Assembly (NCBI GenBank): GCA_929200295.1
Contig: CAKMZE010000044.1
Location: forward strand, 918 to 19,561
Reading direction: 5' to 3'
Length of the DNA: 18,644 nucleotides
Source of the DNA: an uncultured Alphaproteobacteria bacterium
Lineage (GTDB): Bacteria > Pseudomonadota > Alphaproteobacteria > Rhodobacterales > Rhodobacteraceae
The notes under the pieces were generated by a model. That model was given only the letters and a program-made list of their open reading frames with translations, had not been told where the DNA came from and did not search any database. The translations under genes and the position numbers were made by a program. Below, piece after piece: positions 5,685 through 14,603 of the stretch (position 1 is its first letter; every line of letters starts with the position of its first letter).

Positions 5685-7844
5685 CTATGAGATGCGGATC
5701 ATAGGATCGCCTGCCACCATCCGTCCAATGATAGCCGCCTGATACCCTGCGTCACATAATTTCTCGAGGCACACCGCCTGCGGCACAGCTGCCAATAACC
5801 CACCTGCGGTTTGCGGATCAAAGAGCACATCTGCCGCAGCGCCAGACGTCCCGAGCACCACGCCAGCGCCAGATCTATTCGCCGGGAAAAGGCTCGACCG
5901 GATACCGCGCGCCGACAATGCGCGCGCACCGGGCATAAAAGGGGTTGCATCCAGATCAATCTCAGCAGACAGGCCCGAAGCTGCACACATCCCCGCAAGA
6001 TGCCCCGCCAGACCAAACCCGGTGACATCTGTCATCGCATGAGCCTCATCGCGCAAAATCTCAGACGCCCGCGCCTGAGACTGGGTCATCAAAACCAGCG
6101 CACCTGCGATATCCACCCCCTGCGCCTTCATCTGCATTTCAGCCGCCATTAGCACACCTGAGCCAAGCGGCTTGGTCAGGATCAGCATATCCCCCGCTTG
6201 CGCACCCGCGAGCGTCAATGGCGCCTGCGACAAAAGCCCGGTCAAAGAAAACCCGATTGTCAGTTCATCACCAACAGATGTGTGCCCACCAACAATCGCC
6301 GCACCTGCGTGGCTCAGCACCTCGTGTGCAGCCTGTGTAATCTCCGATAGCGTCCGTGCCTGTAACGGCGCAGCGAGGCGCGGTAAAACCAGATTGACCG
6401 TCGCCGCTTGCGGCTCTGCCCCCATGGCCCAAATATCCCCCAATGCATGGGTGGCCGCAATCCGGGCCATCATAACCGGGTCATGGCTAAACGCGCGCAG
6501 ATGATCCGTGGTCAAGACCTGTTTCACCTCTCCCATCTGCAATAATGCGGCATCATCCCCCGGCAGCGGGCGGATATCATCGCGCGCGGGCTCTGGCAGA
6601 TCATCAAGCACTTGCAAAAGCGCGCCGCGCCCCACCTTTGCACCACAGCCACCACATAGCGGCTGCCCTGCCATGGCGTCTTTGACCCCATGGGCTGCAA
6701 TCGCAGGCGTTTTGGGCTGCGGCATTTGTGGAAAGTCAGTGAATTTGCGCATAAACTTTTGATCGATATGCGTTTTCAAACGCCACAACTGTGGGCCTTG
6801 CACGCCTATGCCGAACTTCTCAGCCAGTGCCGTTTGCCCACCAAGTGAGATCAGTTTGAGATAATCACGCTGTGGGCGATACGCGCGCATCGCCCCGCCC
6901 GAAAGCGCCGCGCATAGATTATCAAAAAGAACAGGCGCTTGACGCACCGCAAAAACCCCGGCTTTTGGCCGTGGATATTCAGTCATATGCGCGCAATCGC
7001 CCACCGCAAACACAGCAGGGTCACTGGACTGAAGCGCCGCATTGACGGTGATAAAGCCACCTTTCGTTTCCAGCTCTGTTTCAGACGACACCCAGTCATA
7101 AGGTTTCGCACCTGCCGCCCCGGTCACGAAATCTGCGCGAAGCGTGTGGCCATCCGCAAGGGTGACACCCTTTGCAGTCACCGCCGCGACCTCGCTGTCT
7201 GAGATCACAGATACACCAGCCGCAGCCAAGGCCGCACAGGCTTTGCGGCGGGCAGACGTGCCCAATGCTTTGAGAACCGGGCCGCGATCAATTAACTGCA
7301 TAACAGGTTTGTGCCCATCACCGCGCAAGGCATGTGTCATCGCGAGTGCCAGTTCAACACCCGCAACCCCGCCCCCAATGATTGCAAGATGCGGGTCTTG
7401 CGCGCCCGCGCGAAAGCGATCCCAAGCGGTCGCAAAAGGAGCCAAAGGTTTAGCAGGTGTGGCATGCGCATCAAACCCCGGCAGCGACGGCATATGCGAC
7501 GTGATCCCGATATCCACCGATGCAACATCATAGGCAACAGCCGGTCTGCCCGGGACCTTGATCTCGCGCTTTACGCTGTCAATCGCAACGGCCGCGCCCA
7601 AGATAAGCCGCGCACCTGCAAACCGCGCGAGCCGCACCAGATCAATGTCCAAATCTGCGCGCGTAAAATGCCCGGCCACAAAGCCCGGGAGCATACCCGA
7701 ATAGGCCGCCGTTGGTTCGGGGTTGATCAACGTCACACGTACGCCCGGAAGCGGGTTCATCGCCCACATGCGCAAAACCAGCGCATGCGTATGCCCGCCA
7801 CCAATGAGCACAAGATCGCGCGTTAAGGGAACCGCTGTTTTCAT
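5685..7844 (-). CDS. selD: FAD oxidoreductase-selenide,water dikinase fusion (SelD)
   Basis: This 719-residue fusion has two parts. Residues 1-380 are a pyridine-nucleotide-disulfide-type flavoprotein related to NADH dehydrogenase/sulfide:quinone oxidoreductase, with IGGGHTH at 14-20, a second dinucleotide motif IIGGGVAG at 155-162, and AVGDCA at 280-285 near the FAD. Residues 390-719 are SelD, which uses ATP to make selenophosphate from selenide: the catalytic CGGCGAK is at 397-403 (Cys, not selenocysteine), VGGH at 518-521, and DVTGFGLAGHL at 606-616. Fusions of this kind are known among alphaproteobacteria; the oxidoreductase part may reduce selenium compounds or pass electrons, but its substrate is not proven. 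It is the last gene of the ABC-attH-PNPOx operon, 25 bases after the PNPOx gene. The product would feed MnmH, encoded convergently. No selA or selB is seen here, so use for selenocysteine cannot be judged. Confidence 0.92.
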   Translation of the reverse strand: MKTAVPLTRDLVLIGGGHTHALVLRMWAMNPLPGVRVTLINPEPTAAYSGMLPGFVAGHFTRADLDIDLVRLARFAGARLILGAAVAIDSVKREIKVPGRPAVAYDVASVDIGITSHMPSLPGFDAHATPAKPLAPFATAWDRFRAGAQDPHLAIIGGGVAGVELALAMTHALRGDGHKPVMQLIDRGPVLKALGTSARRKACAALAAAGVSVISDSEVAAVTAKGVTLADGHTLRADFVTGAAGAKPYDWVSSETELETKGGFITVNAALQSSDPAVFAVGDCAHMTEYPRPKAGVFAVRQAPVLFDNLCAALSGGAMRAYRPQRDYLKLISLGGQTALAEKFGIGVQGPQLWRLKTHIDQKFMRKFTDFPQMPQPKTPAIAAHGVKDAMAGQPLCGGCGAKVGRGALLQVLDDLPEPARDDIRPLPGDDAALLQMGEVKQVLTTDHLRAFSHDPVMMARIAATHALGDIWAMGAEPQAATVNLVLPRLAAPLQARTLSEITQAAHEVLSHAGAAIVGGHTSVGDELTIGFSLTGLLSQAPLTLAGAQAGDMLILTKPLGSGVLMAAEMQMKAQGVDIAGALVLMTQSQARASEILRDEAHAMTDVTGFGLAGHLAGMCAASGLSAEIDLDATPFMPGARALSARGIRSSLFPANRSGAGVVLGTSGAAADVLFDPQTAGGLLAAVPQAVCLEKLCDAGYQAAIIGRMVAGDPMIRIS

Positions 7845-7869
7845 GAGCTATCGCATAGCGCGTTCGGGC

Positions 7870-8415
7870 TTATGGCGCTAGCCAGTTCGCGGCCCACTCA
7901 CCATCCTGTGACAATGAAAACCGCGCCCGACGGTGTGGCAGTTTTAGCGATACGATATCCAGCGTTTTGATAGCGCAACGTAAGACCGCGAAATGCGCTT
8001 GCCCGCCCGGTTTGTGATAGGCGGTTGGCTCTGCGATCTCTGCCCCAGGTGGCGGGGCAACACCGTAGCTTTGGCGCGAATGATCAGGCACAGCGGCCCA
8101 AGCATCATCTGTGGCTGCCCCGGTGAGAATATCCACCTGCGTAAGCGCTCGGATTTGCAATTGCGTCTCAGGATCCCAAATCAAAAAACTAGCGCTGGGG
8201 TTATGTTGCAGGCTTGTGATCTTATCTGATTTGATATCGGTATAAACCTCAAGCATCGCCTGCGCGCGCGCCGCATGGCGCAACACAACGGTGCGCGCTT
8301 CAGGTGCGCCGTCAGCACTGACCGTCGCCAACCCAGCTGTCATGCCCCCACCTGCCTCTAGCAAAGCCCATGCCGCGTCATGCATCGCATCCAGCGTTTG
8401 TAGATCGTCACTCAT
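7870..8415 (-). CDS. Pyridoxamine 5'-phosphate oxidase-like flavin protein
   Basis: A 181-residue protein of the PNPOx-like split-barrel fold. The first half shows LATVSADGAPEARTVVLR, then YTDIKSDKITSLQHNPSASFLIWDP, the usual FMN-binding layout of this family. The C-terminus RARFSLSQDGEWAANWLAP recalls the R..W...RLAP end of PdxH, so it could bind a phosphorylated ring, but it is shorter than true PdxH and lacks enough of its substrate motifs for a pdxH call. It probably binds FMN (or F420 or heme, as relatives do) in the cytoplasm. The ATG (8413-8415) overlaps the end of the attH-like gene by 8 bases, and selD follows after 25 bases, so it is within one transcript. Its role beside an exporter and SelD is unknown. 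Confidence 0.82.
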   Translation of the reverse strand: MSDDLQTLDAMHDAAWALLEAGGGMTAGLATVSADGAPEARTVVLRHAARAQAMLEVYTDIKSDKITSLQHNPSASFLIWDPETQLQIRALTQVDILTGAATDDAWAAVPDHSRQSYGVAPPPGAEIAEPTAYHKPGGQAHFAVLRCAIKTLDIVSLKLPHRRARFSLSQDGEWAANWLAP

Positions 8416-9457
8416 ACCCTGTCATCTCCAGATACCCGACGCCCTCGTGCGAGCCTGACACCCTAATCGGCCCTTCCCAATAGGGCACAGATGTTGCCAT
8501 CCATGCATCCGAGTTTAGCGCGGTCACGCTGACATCAACACCTTTATCCGCAAGCCGTATCTGCCACTGTGTTGGCACATCGCGCCCTGCCACCTGATGC
8601 ATATGCGTCGCCTGCGCGGAAAACGCCCCATCCGCAAAAGTCTCAGTTTCACCATCCTGTGTGATCCAGGTTGCCGCAGTGTAAACCTGCCCATCTGTTT
8701 GGCGCAGTTGAAAGCCCATCAATTTATCGCCGCTTTCAAAGGACAGTGAAAACCAATCCCAGCCCTTTTGATCAGCACCCAAGGGTTGCGACGACCATTC
8801 CCGGTCAAGCCACGCTTGGCCCGTCACCCCGACCTCGCCTTCGGGCAGGGTGAGCGTACCCGCCAGATCATAAAAGGGTTGCGCGTAATAATATGACGCC
8901 TGCCCAGACTGCGACTTCACCGAATAGCCCGCATCCCCATGAAAGATCAAAGGCGCCTGCGCTGAAAGGCGCATATCATATGCAAATGCCATGTCTGAGG
9001 CCGTGAGGCGTAATCTGTTCAGATCGTCGGCATCGCTGGTCATCTGCCATTCATCAATCCAAGCCGAGAAAGGTGCCGCGCGGACCCCGGCCTGCCCAAT
9101 GCCACCGCGCGCGCGGCGCTCTGCCACGTAATGCGCAGTTGGCGTTGTCACGGCCGCATGCCCCATCCATAACTGTGGTGAGCGCCAGCCCTCGCCTTCC
9201 TGCGGGGCGAGAGCCGAGCGAAAGAGCGTCCATTGCAGCCCATAAGACACGCCGTTTGCATCGGTCATATTCGCGGTCAGATACCACCATTCAATCCGGT
9301 AATCAGGATGCGCGCCATGATCATCCGGAAACTGAAACGTATAGCCGGGCTGCGGTTGTGCAAAATCATCCGCCTGCGTCCCAAGCCCTGCAAAGCCCTG
9401 CGCCTGCGCGGCACTTGCCCAAAGGAGACAGCACAGTAAGATCCATCTAACGCTCAT
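8408..9457 (-). CDS. AttH/CrtC-like secreted lipocalin-fold protein
   Basis: The 349-residue product has a signal peptide (MSVRWILLCCLLWASAAQA, likely cut after A19) and is therefore periplasmic. It then shows FQFPDDHGAHPDYRIEWWYLTA (split here as FQFPDDHGAH and PDYRIEWWYLTA) around 41-62, and GLQWTLFRSAL soon after. This is the N-terminal signature of the AttH family, whose fold resembles two lipocalin barrels and is shared with the carotenoid 1,2-hydratase CrtC. The gene follows an ABC ATPase and permease, as attH follows attE, attF and attG in Agrobacterium, so it likely takes up or presents the hydrophobic ligand of that exporter. It is not clearly a carotenoid hydratase since no crt genes are near. 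The start overlaps the permease end by 11 bases. Ligand unknown. Confidence 0.86.
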   Translation of the reverse strand: MSVRWILLCCLLWASAAQAQGFAGLGTQADDFAQPQPGYTFQFPDDHGAHPDYRIEWWYLTANMTDANGVSYGLQWTLFRSALAPQEGEGWRSPQLWMGHAAVTTPTAHYVAERRARGGIGQAGVRAAPFSAWIDEWQMTSDADDLNRLRLTASDMAFAYDMRLSAQAPLIFHGDAGYSVKSQSGQASYYYAQPFYDLAGTLTLPEGEVGVTGQAWLDREWSSQPLGADQKGWDWFSLSFESGDKLMGFQLRQTDGQVYTAATWITQDGETETFADGAFSAQATHMHQVAGRDVPTQWQIRLADKGVDVSVTALNSDAWMATSVPYWEGPIRVSGSHEGVGYLEMTGYE

Positions 9458-11840
9458 TCGAAAAGACCTTTAGCAAATCTGCGGGGGGTGTTCTGGCCAA
9501 GCGGCGCGCAGGCCATGCGGCGGCAAGTGCGGCCGCGCAAAGCGCCAGTAGCGCAAGCTTGAGATAATCCAGCGGGAAAAGATATATCGGCAATCGCCAC
9601 CCAAAGGCCGCGACATTCACAACCTCTAACAGCACCCATGCCAATGCCAGCCCCAATGGCACAGCACAAAGAACCGTCAGCACCGCCAAAACCATCGCCC
9701 GCAAAATCTCATATTGGCCCAATTGGCGCCGGGTTAAGCCAACGGCCCAAGCCGGGGCCAATTGCGGCAATCGCATGCTGGCCAGTGTCAGTAAGCTCAT
9801 CAACATCGCAAAGCCAGCCACGGCAAGTGTCAGTACATTCAATGCCCCTGTCACCGTGAACGTGCGATCAAAGATCGCGAGCGAAAGATCCTTGATCCCT
9901 GCTTGATTGATCATGTTTGCATCCGGGATTCCCACGTCATTGCGCAACGCAGCCCGGAACCTAGTCACATCTGCAGGATCTAAACGCAATCCAAAGCGGC
10001 GCGCTCTGACATCGGGAAAAAGCGTGGTGAATGGTCTTTCGCCGATGAGAGCCTGACCAATGGGGTTACCATAATCACCATAGATACCCGCAATAGTGAA
10101 CGGCTCTCCTACGATCTCTAACTCTTGGCCGATAGCTAGCCCCATGCGTCTTGCAAATTGTTCATTAATCAACACGCCGGGTGTTTGCGCAATTGCAGTC
10201 CACGGATCATCGACAGCATCAAGAAACACCCAGTTTGTGCGAAACGTCTCATGATCTCTTACCCCCATGACCTCGACCGGTTGCCCAAGTACGGGGGTCG
10301 TTTCTGTGAATATCGGCAAAACAACCGCGCCGTTTTCTGGCGCATAACGCTGCAGCTCTTCGGCCTGTGCGGCAGTATCGGTTGAAACATAAAGTTCGGA
10401 CGTCAGCCGTTGATCAAGAAAGCCCACAAAGGTCAGCCGAAAGCTTGATACCATCGTTGTGACGCCAATGTTCGCCGCCATCGCCAAGAGCAACGCCATT
10501 AAGGCAAGCGATAACCCAGGAAGCTGCTGGCGCGTATCAGCCCAAAACCATTGCAATGTGACAGCGCGCGCGCGGGTTTCGCAGAACGCAAGCAGTTTGC
10601 TAAGAATAATCGGCAGCGCAAGTGCCGCACCGATCAGCAAAGCAGACAACATCACAAACCCCATAATCAGGCTTTGCGCGGTCATCGCGAGCACTGCTGC
10701 GAGACATAGCAAGGCGAATGAGGCAAAGCCGAGCACTTGCGCGCGGCGACGCGCCGCCATCTCTTGCGCGCGCGGTTGCGCGCCTGCCAAAAGCGGCATG
10801 CGGTAAAGCTGCCAAAGTGCGCCACCTGCGGCAATCGCCGTGCCCACAACCGCAATGCACAATGCAGACAGCCACCACATCGGATGCAATTGCAATTCAC
10901 CCGGAACATCCGCGCCATAAAGCCCGCCTAGCGTCGCCGCCACATCAGGCAGCAAAAGCGAGGCAACACCATACCCCAGCACCACGCCCACGCTCCCTGC
11001 GATCAGCGCCAGCACAAACAGCTCGATCACAATCGCAATAAGCAAATGCCGCAAAGGCACCCCAAGCGCACGCAATGTACGGGTCATCGCGCGGCGTTGT
11101 TCAAACGCGAGCCCAATGGCGCCATTGACGATGAATATGCCAACCGCAAATGCCAGCAATCCAAAAGCCGTGAGGTTTAGGTGAAAGCTATCGGTCAGCG
11201 CCTTAATATCTGCCCCCTCTTGCACACGCTGGCGCATAAGCTCTGGTGCGATTTGTGCAAGCGGCGTTTGCATAATGGGTTGCGTGTGATCAATGACCAG
11301 AAAATCAATCTCACCTTCTCGTCCAGTGAGGCTCTGAACCACGGCGATATCGGCATAGACCAGCCCGCCTGCGATCCCTTGCACTTGTACTTTTCCCACC
11401 TGATCAAGATCGGTTAAGCCAGATAGCGTCTCTACACTTGCAAATATCTGATCTTGCGCGCCAAACATGTCCTCTGTCTGGGACAAAAGATCACCCGCAA
11501 AGGGGCCTAGCCCCTCTGGCGCGGTGAGCGGTTCAAACCCGATGAACCGCACGCCTTGGATGTCTGCTTCGATGATCGGGCTTACGCGCCAGCCACCACG
11601 TCGCAAGGCAACGAATTGTGCCAAATCTATCACCGCACCATCGCGGTGCACAAATCGGCCAAACTGCCCTTCATCAAGGGTTGCAGCCGCCGTTGCATAA
11701 GACGCGCGCGCCTCTGCATTCACCGCCTGCACGCCAGACCAAAGCGCTGTGGCCATCGCGAGCCCGGCAAGGAGCGTGAACAATTGCAACCTGTTGCGCC
11801 ACCAATGCGACAAAAGCGCATGAAAAACGGGCGAGATCAT
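9447..11840 (-). CDS. FtsX/MacB-type ABC transporter permease (AttFG-like)
   Basis: This 797-residue membrane protein contains two FtsX/MacB-type permease modules in one chain, matching separate attF and attG elsewhere. It begins MISPVFHALLSHWWRNRLQ followed by a first membrane helix (about 20-38), a long extracytoplasmic domain, a group of helices at about 225-430, a second pair around 440-470 with another extracytoplasmic domain, and a final group near 670-785 ending with ARRLARTPPADLLKVF. It would work with the ATPase encoded just before it to move lipophilic material or lipoproteins across or out of the inner membrane. The ATG at 11838-11840 overlaps the ATPase TGA as ATGA; the upstream frame to 11867 has no better start. 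The substrate is not evident. Confidence 0.88.
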   Translation of the reverse strand: MISPVFHALLSHWWRNRLQLFTLLAGLAMATALWSGVQAVNAEARASYATAAATLDEGQFGRFVHRDGAVIDLAQFVALRRGGWRVSPIIEADIQGVRFIGFEPLTAPEGLGPFAGDLLSQTEDMFGAQDQIFASVETLSGLTDLDQVGKVQVQGIAGGLVYADIAVVQSLTGREGEIDFLVIDHTQPIMQTPLAQIAPELMRQRVQEGADIKALTDSFHLNLTAFGLLAFAVGIFIVNGAIGLAFEQRRAMTRTLRALGVPLRHLLIAIVIELFVLALIAGSVGVVLGYGVASLLLPDVAATLGGLYGADVPGELQLHPMWWLSALCIAVVGTAIAAGGALWQLYRMPLLAGAQPRAQEMAARRRAQVLGFASFALLCLAAVLAMTAQSLIMGFVMLSALLIGAALALPIILSKLLAFCETRARAVTLQWFWADTRQQLPGLSLALMALLLAMAANIGVTTMVSSFRLTFVGFLDQRLTSELYVSTDTAAQAEELQRYAPENGAVVLPIFTETTPVLGQPVEVMGVRDHETFRTNWVFLDAVDDPWTAIAQTPGVLINEQFARRMGLAIGQELEIVGEPFTIAGIYGDYGNPIGQALIGERPFTTLFPDVRARRFGLRLDPADVTRFRAALRNDVGIPDANMINQAGIKDLSLAIFDRTFTVTGALNVLTLAVAGFAMLMSLLTLASMRLPQLAPAWAVGLTRRQLGQYEILRAMVLAVLTVLCAVPLGLALAWVLLEVVNVAAFGWRLPIYLFPLDYLKLALLALCAAALAAAWPARRLARTPPADLLKVFSNER

Positions 11841-12508
11841 ACGATCATCCCGTCGCGCAGGTGGCATTGTCGTTGCAGATAGCCTGCCAAGCGCGTCGAA
11901 TGGGTCACCATCAACAATGACGCCCCAGTGTCGGACACCAGCGCGAGGATCAGATCCATCACATCTGCTGCCGTTGCCTCATCTAGATTACCCGTTGGCT
12001 CGTCCGCTAAAACGAGCCGTGGTTTTGGGGCCAATGTGCGCGCACTGGCCACCCTTTGCTGTTGCCCGCCAGAAAGCTGCTCGGGGTATTTATCCAGCTG
12101 GGCTTGCAAGCCCAAACGGTCAGCCAGATGCGCCGTCCAGTCTGGATCATACTTCCCTGCAAGGCGCGCCTGAAAGGCCATGTTGTCCCGTACAGAAAGA
12201 CTTGGGATAAGATTGAACTGTTGAAAAACAACGCCAACCGTGCCACGTCGCAAATGCGCGCGGCCCGTATCATCCAAAGCGGCCATATCCTGCCCGCTCA
12301 ACCGAATGCGCCCCTGATCAGGCGTATCGAGACCACCGATAAGATGTAAAAGCGTGCTTTTCCCAGAACCGGATTCTCCGGTCAGCGCCATCGTTTCACC
12401 CGCATGAAGATGCAGCGTCACGCCCTTGAGCACATTCACCGATGTCTCACCCATCATATAGGATTTTTTCACGTCACCGACGTCAAGAAACGTATCAGAT
12501 TGAGACAT
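11837..12508 (-). CDS. ABC transporter ATP-binding protein (LolD/MacB/AttE-like)
   Basis: The 223-residue ATPase powers the permease that follows. Visible motifs are Walker A GESGSGKS (44-51), Q-loop Q96 in VVFQQFNL, signature LSGGQ (145-149), Walker B LVLADE (165-170), and the switch His H203 in MVTHS. This short form with FQQFNLIPSLSV and DEPTGNLD is that of the LolD/MacB/YbbA group, which pairs with FtsX-like permeases. Two adjacent ATGs are possible; I chose 12506-12508 because AAGGA (minus strand of 12516-12520) stands 7 bases away, while 12509-12511 is only 4 bases away. The frame is open to 12628 with no sign of coding. It is the first gene of the operon that runs to selD and diverges from the MATE gene; the operon promoter should lie in 12509-12700, where I see no clear consensus. 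Confidence 0.92.
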   Translation of the reverse strand: MSQSDTFLDVGDVKKSYMMGETSVNVLKGVTLHLHAGETMALTGESGSGKSTLLHLIGGLDTPDQGRIRLSGQDMAALDDTGRAHLRRGTVGVVFQQFNLIPSLSVRDNMAFQARLAGKYDPDWTAHLADRLGLQAQLDKYPEQLSGGQQQRVASARTLAPKPRLVLADEPTGNLDEATAADVMDLILALVSDTGASLLMVTHSTRLAGYLQRQCHLRDGMIV

Positions 12509-12700
12509 CATAAAATCCTTTTGCCCGAGGCTTAGCATGCGCGTGCCCATAAAAAAACAAGGGGCGTTATTTTGCCGCGATGCCTGCGCGCGCAAATGGT
12601 CGTAAACCCCATCACTGGCACATCGCAATCTCCCAGCTTGTAATGTGTGGGCGACTCTGCAAGGCTGAAATTATCTTTATCTCACACGCAGAAGGCCCCC

Positions 12701-14083
12701 ATGTCAGAACATGCCAAATTTCTCAGCGGAAGCCTGATTAAACATATCACTGTGATGTCGCTCACTGCCTCTGTGGGACTCATGGCCGTTTTCGTGGTCG
12801 ATTTCGTTGATCTGATTTTCATCTCAATGCTGGGCAAGGCAGAGCTGGCCGCAGCCGTTGGGTATGCAGGGGCGATCTTGTTTTTTACCGCGTCCTTTGG
12901 GATCGGTATGGCCATTGCGGCGGGCGCGCTTGTCTCGCGTGCATTGGGCGCGGATGAGGATGAAAATGCGCGCAGGCTGGGCACCAATGCGATCATCTTT
13001 TCCCTCATATTCGGCGGGCTTTTCGCGCTTATTGTCTGGATGAACTTAACCCCACTTGCCAGCCTCATGGGTGCCTCTGGCGAAACGCTCGACCTCACTG
13101 TGTCTTATCTGGCGATTATCATTCCCTCATTGCCATTCCTCATGGTGGGGATGATCGGTGGTGCTATTCTGCGGGCCCATGGGGATGCAAAACGCGCGAT
13201 GATGGCCACCGTTTGGGGCGGCGTTGTTAATGCGGTGCTTGACCCGATTTTGATCTTTGGTTTAGATCTGGAATTGACCGGTGCGGCACTTGCCTCAGTT
13301 GCGGCACGCATGGTGATTGCGGCCTATTCGATCCTGCCTCTTTTGCGCTATTACGGCGGATTTTCCAGGCCCTCAATGCCGTCACTGATCAGTGATTTCA
13401 CCCCCATCGCGGCGATTGCTTTTCCGGCCATCCTCACCCAGTTGGCCACGCCGATTGGGCAGGCTTACGTTACACGCACAATGGCCACCTTTGGTGAAGA
13501 GGCCGTTGCAGGCATGGCAATTATTGGCCGTTTGACCCCCATCGCCTTTGGCGTGGTTTTTGCAATGTCAGGCGCTGTTGGCCCGATCATCGGTCAAAAC
13601 GCAGGGGCCGGGCAAAGCGACCGGGTGCGCGGCGCAGTAAGTGACGGGATCCTCTTCACAGCTATCGTTGTTGTGGTGATGTCGTGCCTGTTGTTCTTTG
13701 CGCGCCCGCTCCTCGTGATGTTGTTCCAGCTTGAAGGGGAAGCGCTCAAGCTTGTGTTCCTCTTTGCCGGGCCGCTCTCGCTGCTGTTTTTCTTTAACGG
13801 CGTGATCTTTGTCGCGAATGCTGCGTTTAATAATCTCTCTCACCCTTATTATTCCACATGGATCAATTGGGGTATGAATACGCTTGGCATTATCCCACTG
13901 GTGATCTTGGGCGCGCATTGGTTTGGGGCGGCTGGGGTGCTCGTTGGGCAAGCGTTTGGCGGGGTGATTTTCTCGGTGATCGCCTATGCATTAGCCCGTC
14001 GCGTGCTAGCAAACGATCCGACCGCGCACGAGCCATTCGCGGTTCAAAGACGCCTTATGTTGTTGTTCCACCACCGTCGCTAG
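12701..14083 (+). CDS. MATE family multidrug/organic cation efflux transporter
   Basis: A 460-residue inner-membrane antiporter predicted to have 12 helices in two homologous halves of six. The first helix (MSLTASVGLMAVFVVDFVD) runs into DLIFISMLGKAELAAAVGY, the position and wording of the first-loop motif of MATE proteins. The second half begins near FPAILTQLATPIGQAYVTRTM. These pumps expel drugs or organic cations in exchange for sodium or protons; the substrate cannot be read from sequence. The ATG at 12701 has GAAGG 5 bases upstream. The frame is open to 12647, but that extension has no membrane or coding character. It diverges from the ABC operon, and its last 29 bases overlap the end of the convergent gamma-glutamylcyclotransferase-like gene. 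Confidence 0.93.
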   Translation: MSEHAKFLSGSLIKHITVMSLTASVGLMAVFVVDFVDLIFISMLGKAELAAAVGYAGAILFFTASFGIGMAIAAGALVSRALGADEDENARRLGTNAIIFSLIFGGLFALIVWMNLTPLASLMGASGETLDLTVSYLAIIIPSLPFLMVGMIGGAILRAHGDAKRAMMATVWGGVVNAVLDPILIFGLDLELTGAALASVAARMVIAAYSILPLLRYYGGFSRPSMPSLISDFTPIAAIAFPAILTQLATPIGQAYVTRTMATFGEEAVAGMAIIGRLTPIAFGVVFAMSGAVGPIIGQNAGAGQSDRVRGAVSDGILFTAIVVVVMSCLLFFARPLLVMLFQLEGEALKLVFLFAGPLSLLFFFNGVIFVANAAFNNLSHPYYSTWINWGMNTLGIIPLVILGAHWFGAAGVLVGQAFGGVIFSVIAYALARRVLANDPTAHEPFAVQRRLMLLFHHRR

Positions 14084-14603
14084 GCGTCCATTTTGCATGT
14101 AACGCGTCAAAGCGCGCCGCATCCAAGCGGCTGATCTGACACGCCCTTGGGTAACGCGGAGCATCGCGGTCATCATATATTGGCCAATGCCAACCGTCTG
14201 TGGTCTGGTAAAACGCGTCTAAGCTCTCAGGACCAAACATCGCCTCATAGCCCAAGAGCACCACATCGAGATAGCTGCGCAAAATCGGCCGCACTTCCGC
14301 TTGGCCTAAATGATCCTGAACCTCATAAAGACATGCATCCTGACCATCTATAGTCTGGACCGGAACACGCACATACCCGGCCTCGCGCGCATCAAGTGCT
14401 GCTTGCGCTGCGCGTGGCACCTGCATCATCACGCCGCTTAGGGTGGCACCCGGTGCTGGCGTCACAGAAAGCGTCGCCACATTACGCGCGCCAAGCGTAC
14501 GCCAGACACGGCGCCAGCCCGTCACCTGCACCGCGACAACATCGTGATCATGCGTGGTGTTATTCACAAGGCTACCATAGCCAAAAACCTGCATGTGATC
14601 CAT
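14055..14603 (-). CDS. Gamma-glutamylcyclotransferase-like (AIG2/GGCT fold) protein
   Basis: The 182-residue protein begins MDHMQVFGYGSLV, with FGYGSL (7-12) the substrate-binding loop of the GGCT/AIG2/ChaC fold. A likely acid-base glutamate E74 lies in LDAREAGYVRV, matching the family position. Members release 5-oxoproline from gamma-glutamyl compounds such as glutathione or gamma-glutamylamines; which one is unclear. The ATG (14601-14603) shares its last base with the TGA of the upstream permease gene (TGATG), so it is translated with the YbbA/YbbP-type genes; an ATG 9 bases inside is a weaker choice. Its 3' end overlaps the MATE gene, which runs in the other direction. Confidence 0.85.
   Translation of the reverse strand: MDHMQVFGYGSLVNNTTHDHDVVAVQVTGWRRVWRTLGARNVATLSVTPAPGATLSGVMMQVPRAAQAALDAREAGYVRVPVQTIDGQDACLYEVQDHLGQAEVRPILRSYLDVVLLGYEAMFGPESLDAFYQTTDGWHWPIYDDRDAPRYPRACQISRLDAARFDALHAKWTPSDGGGTTT

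Noticed and set aside
5685..7844. Selenocysteine in SelD
   Set aside because: The catalytic position is Cys (CGGCGAK) and there is no in-frame TGA at that site.
8408..9457. Carotenoid 1,2-hydratase (CrtC)
   Set aside because: Fold and N-terminal motif are shared, but there are no carotenoid genes nearby and the ABC neighbours point to AttH.
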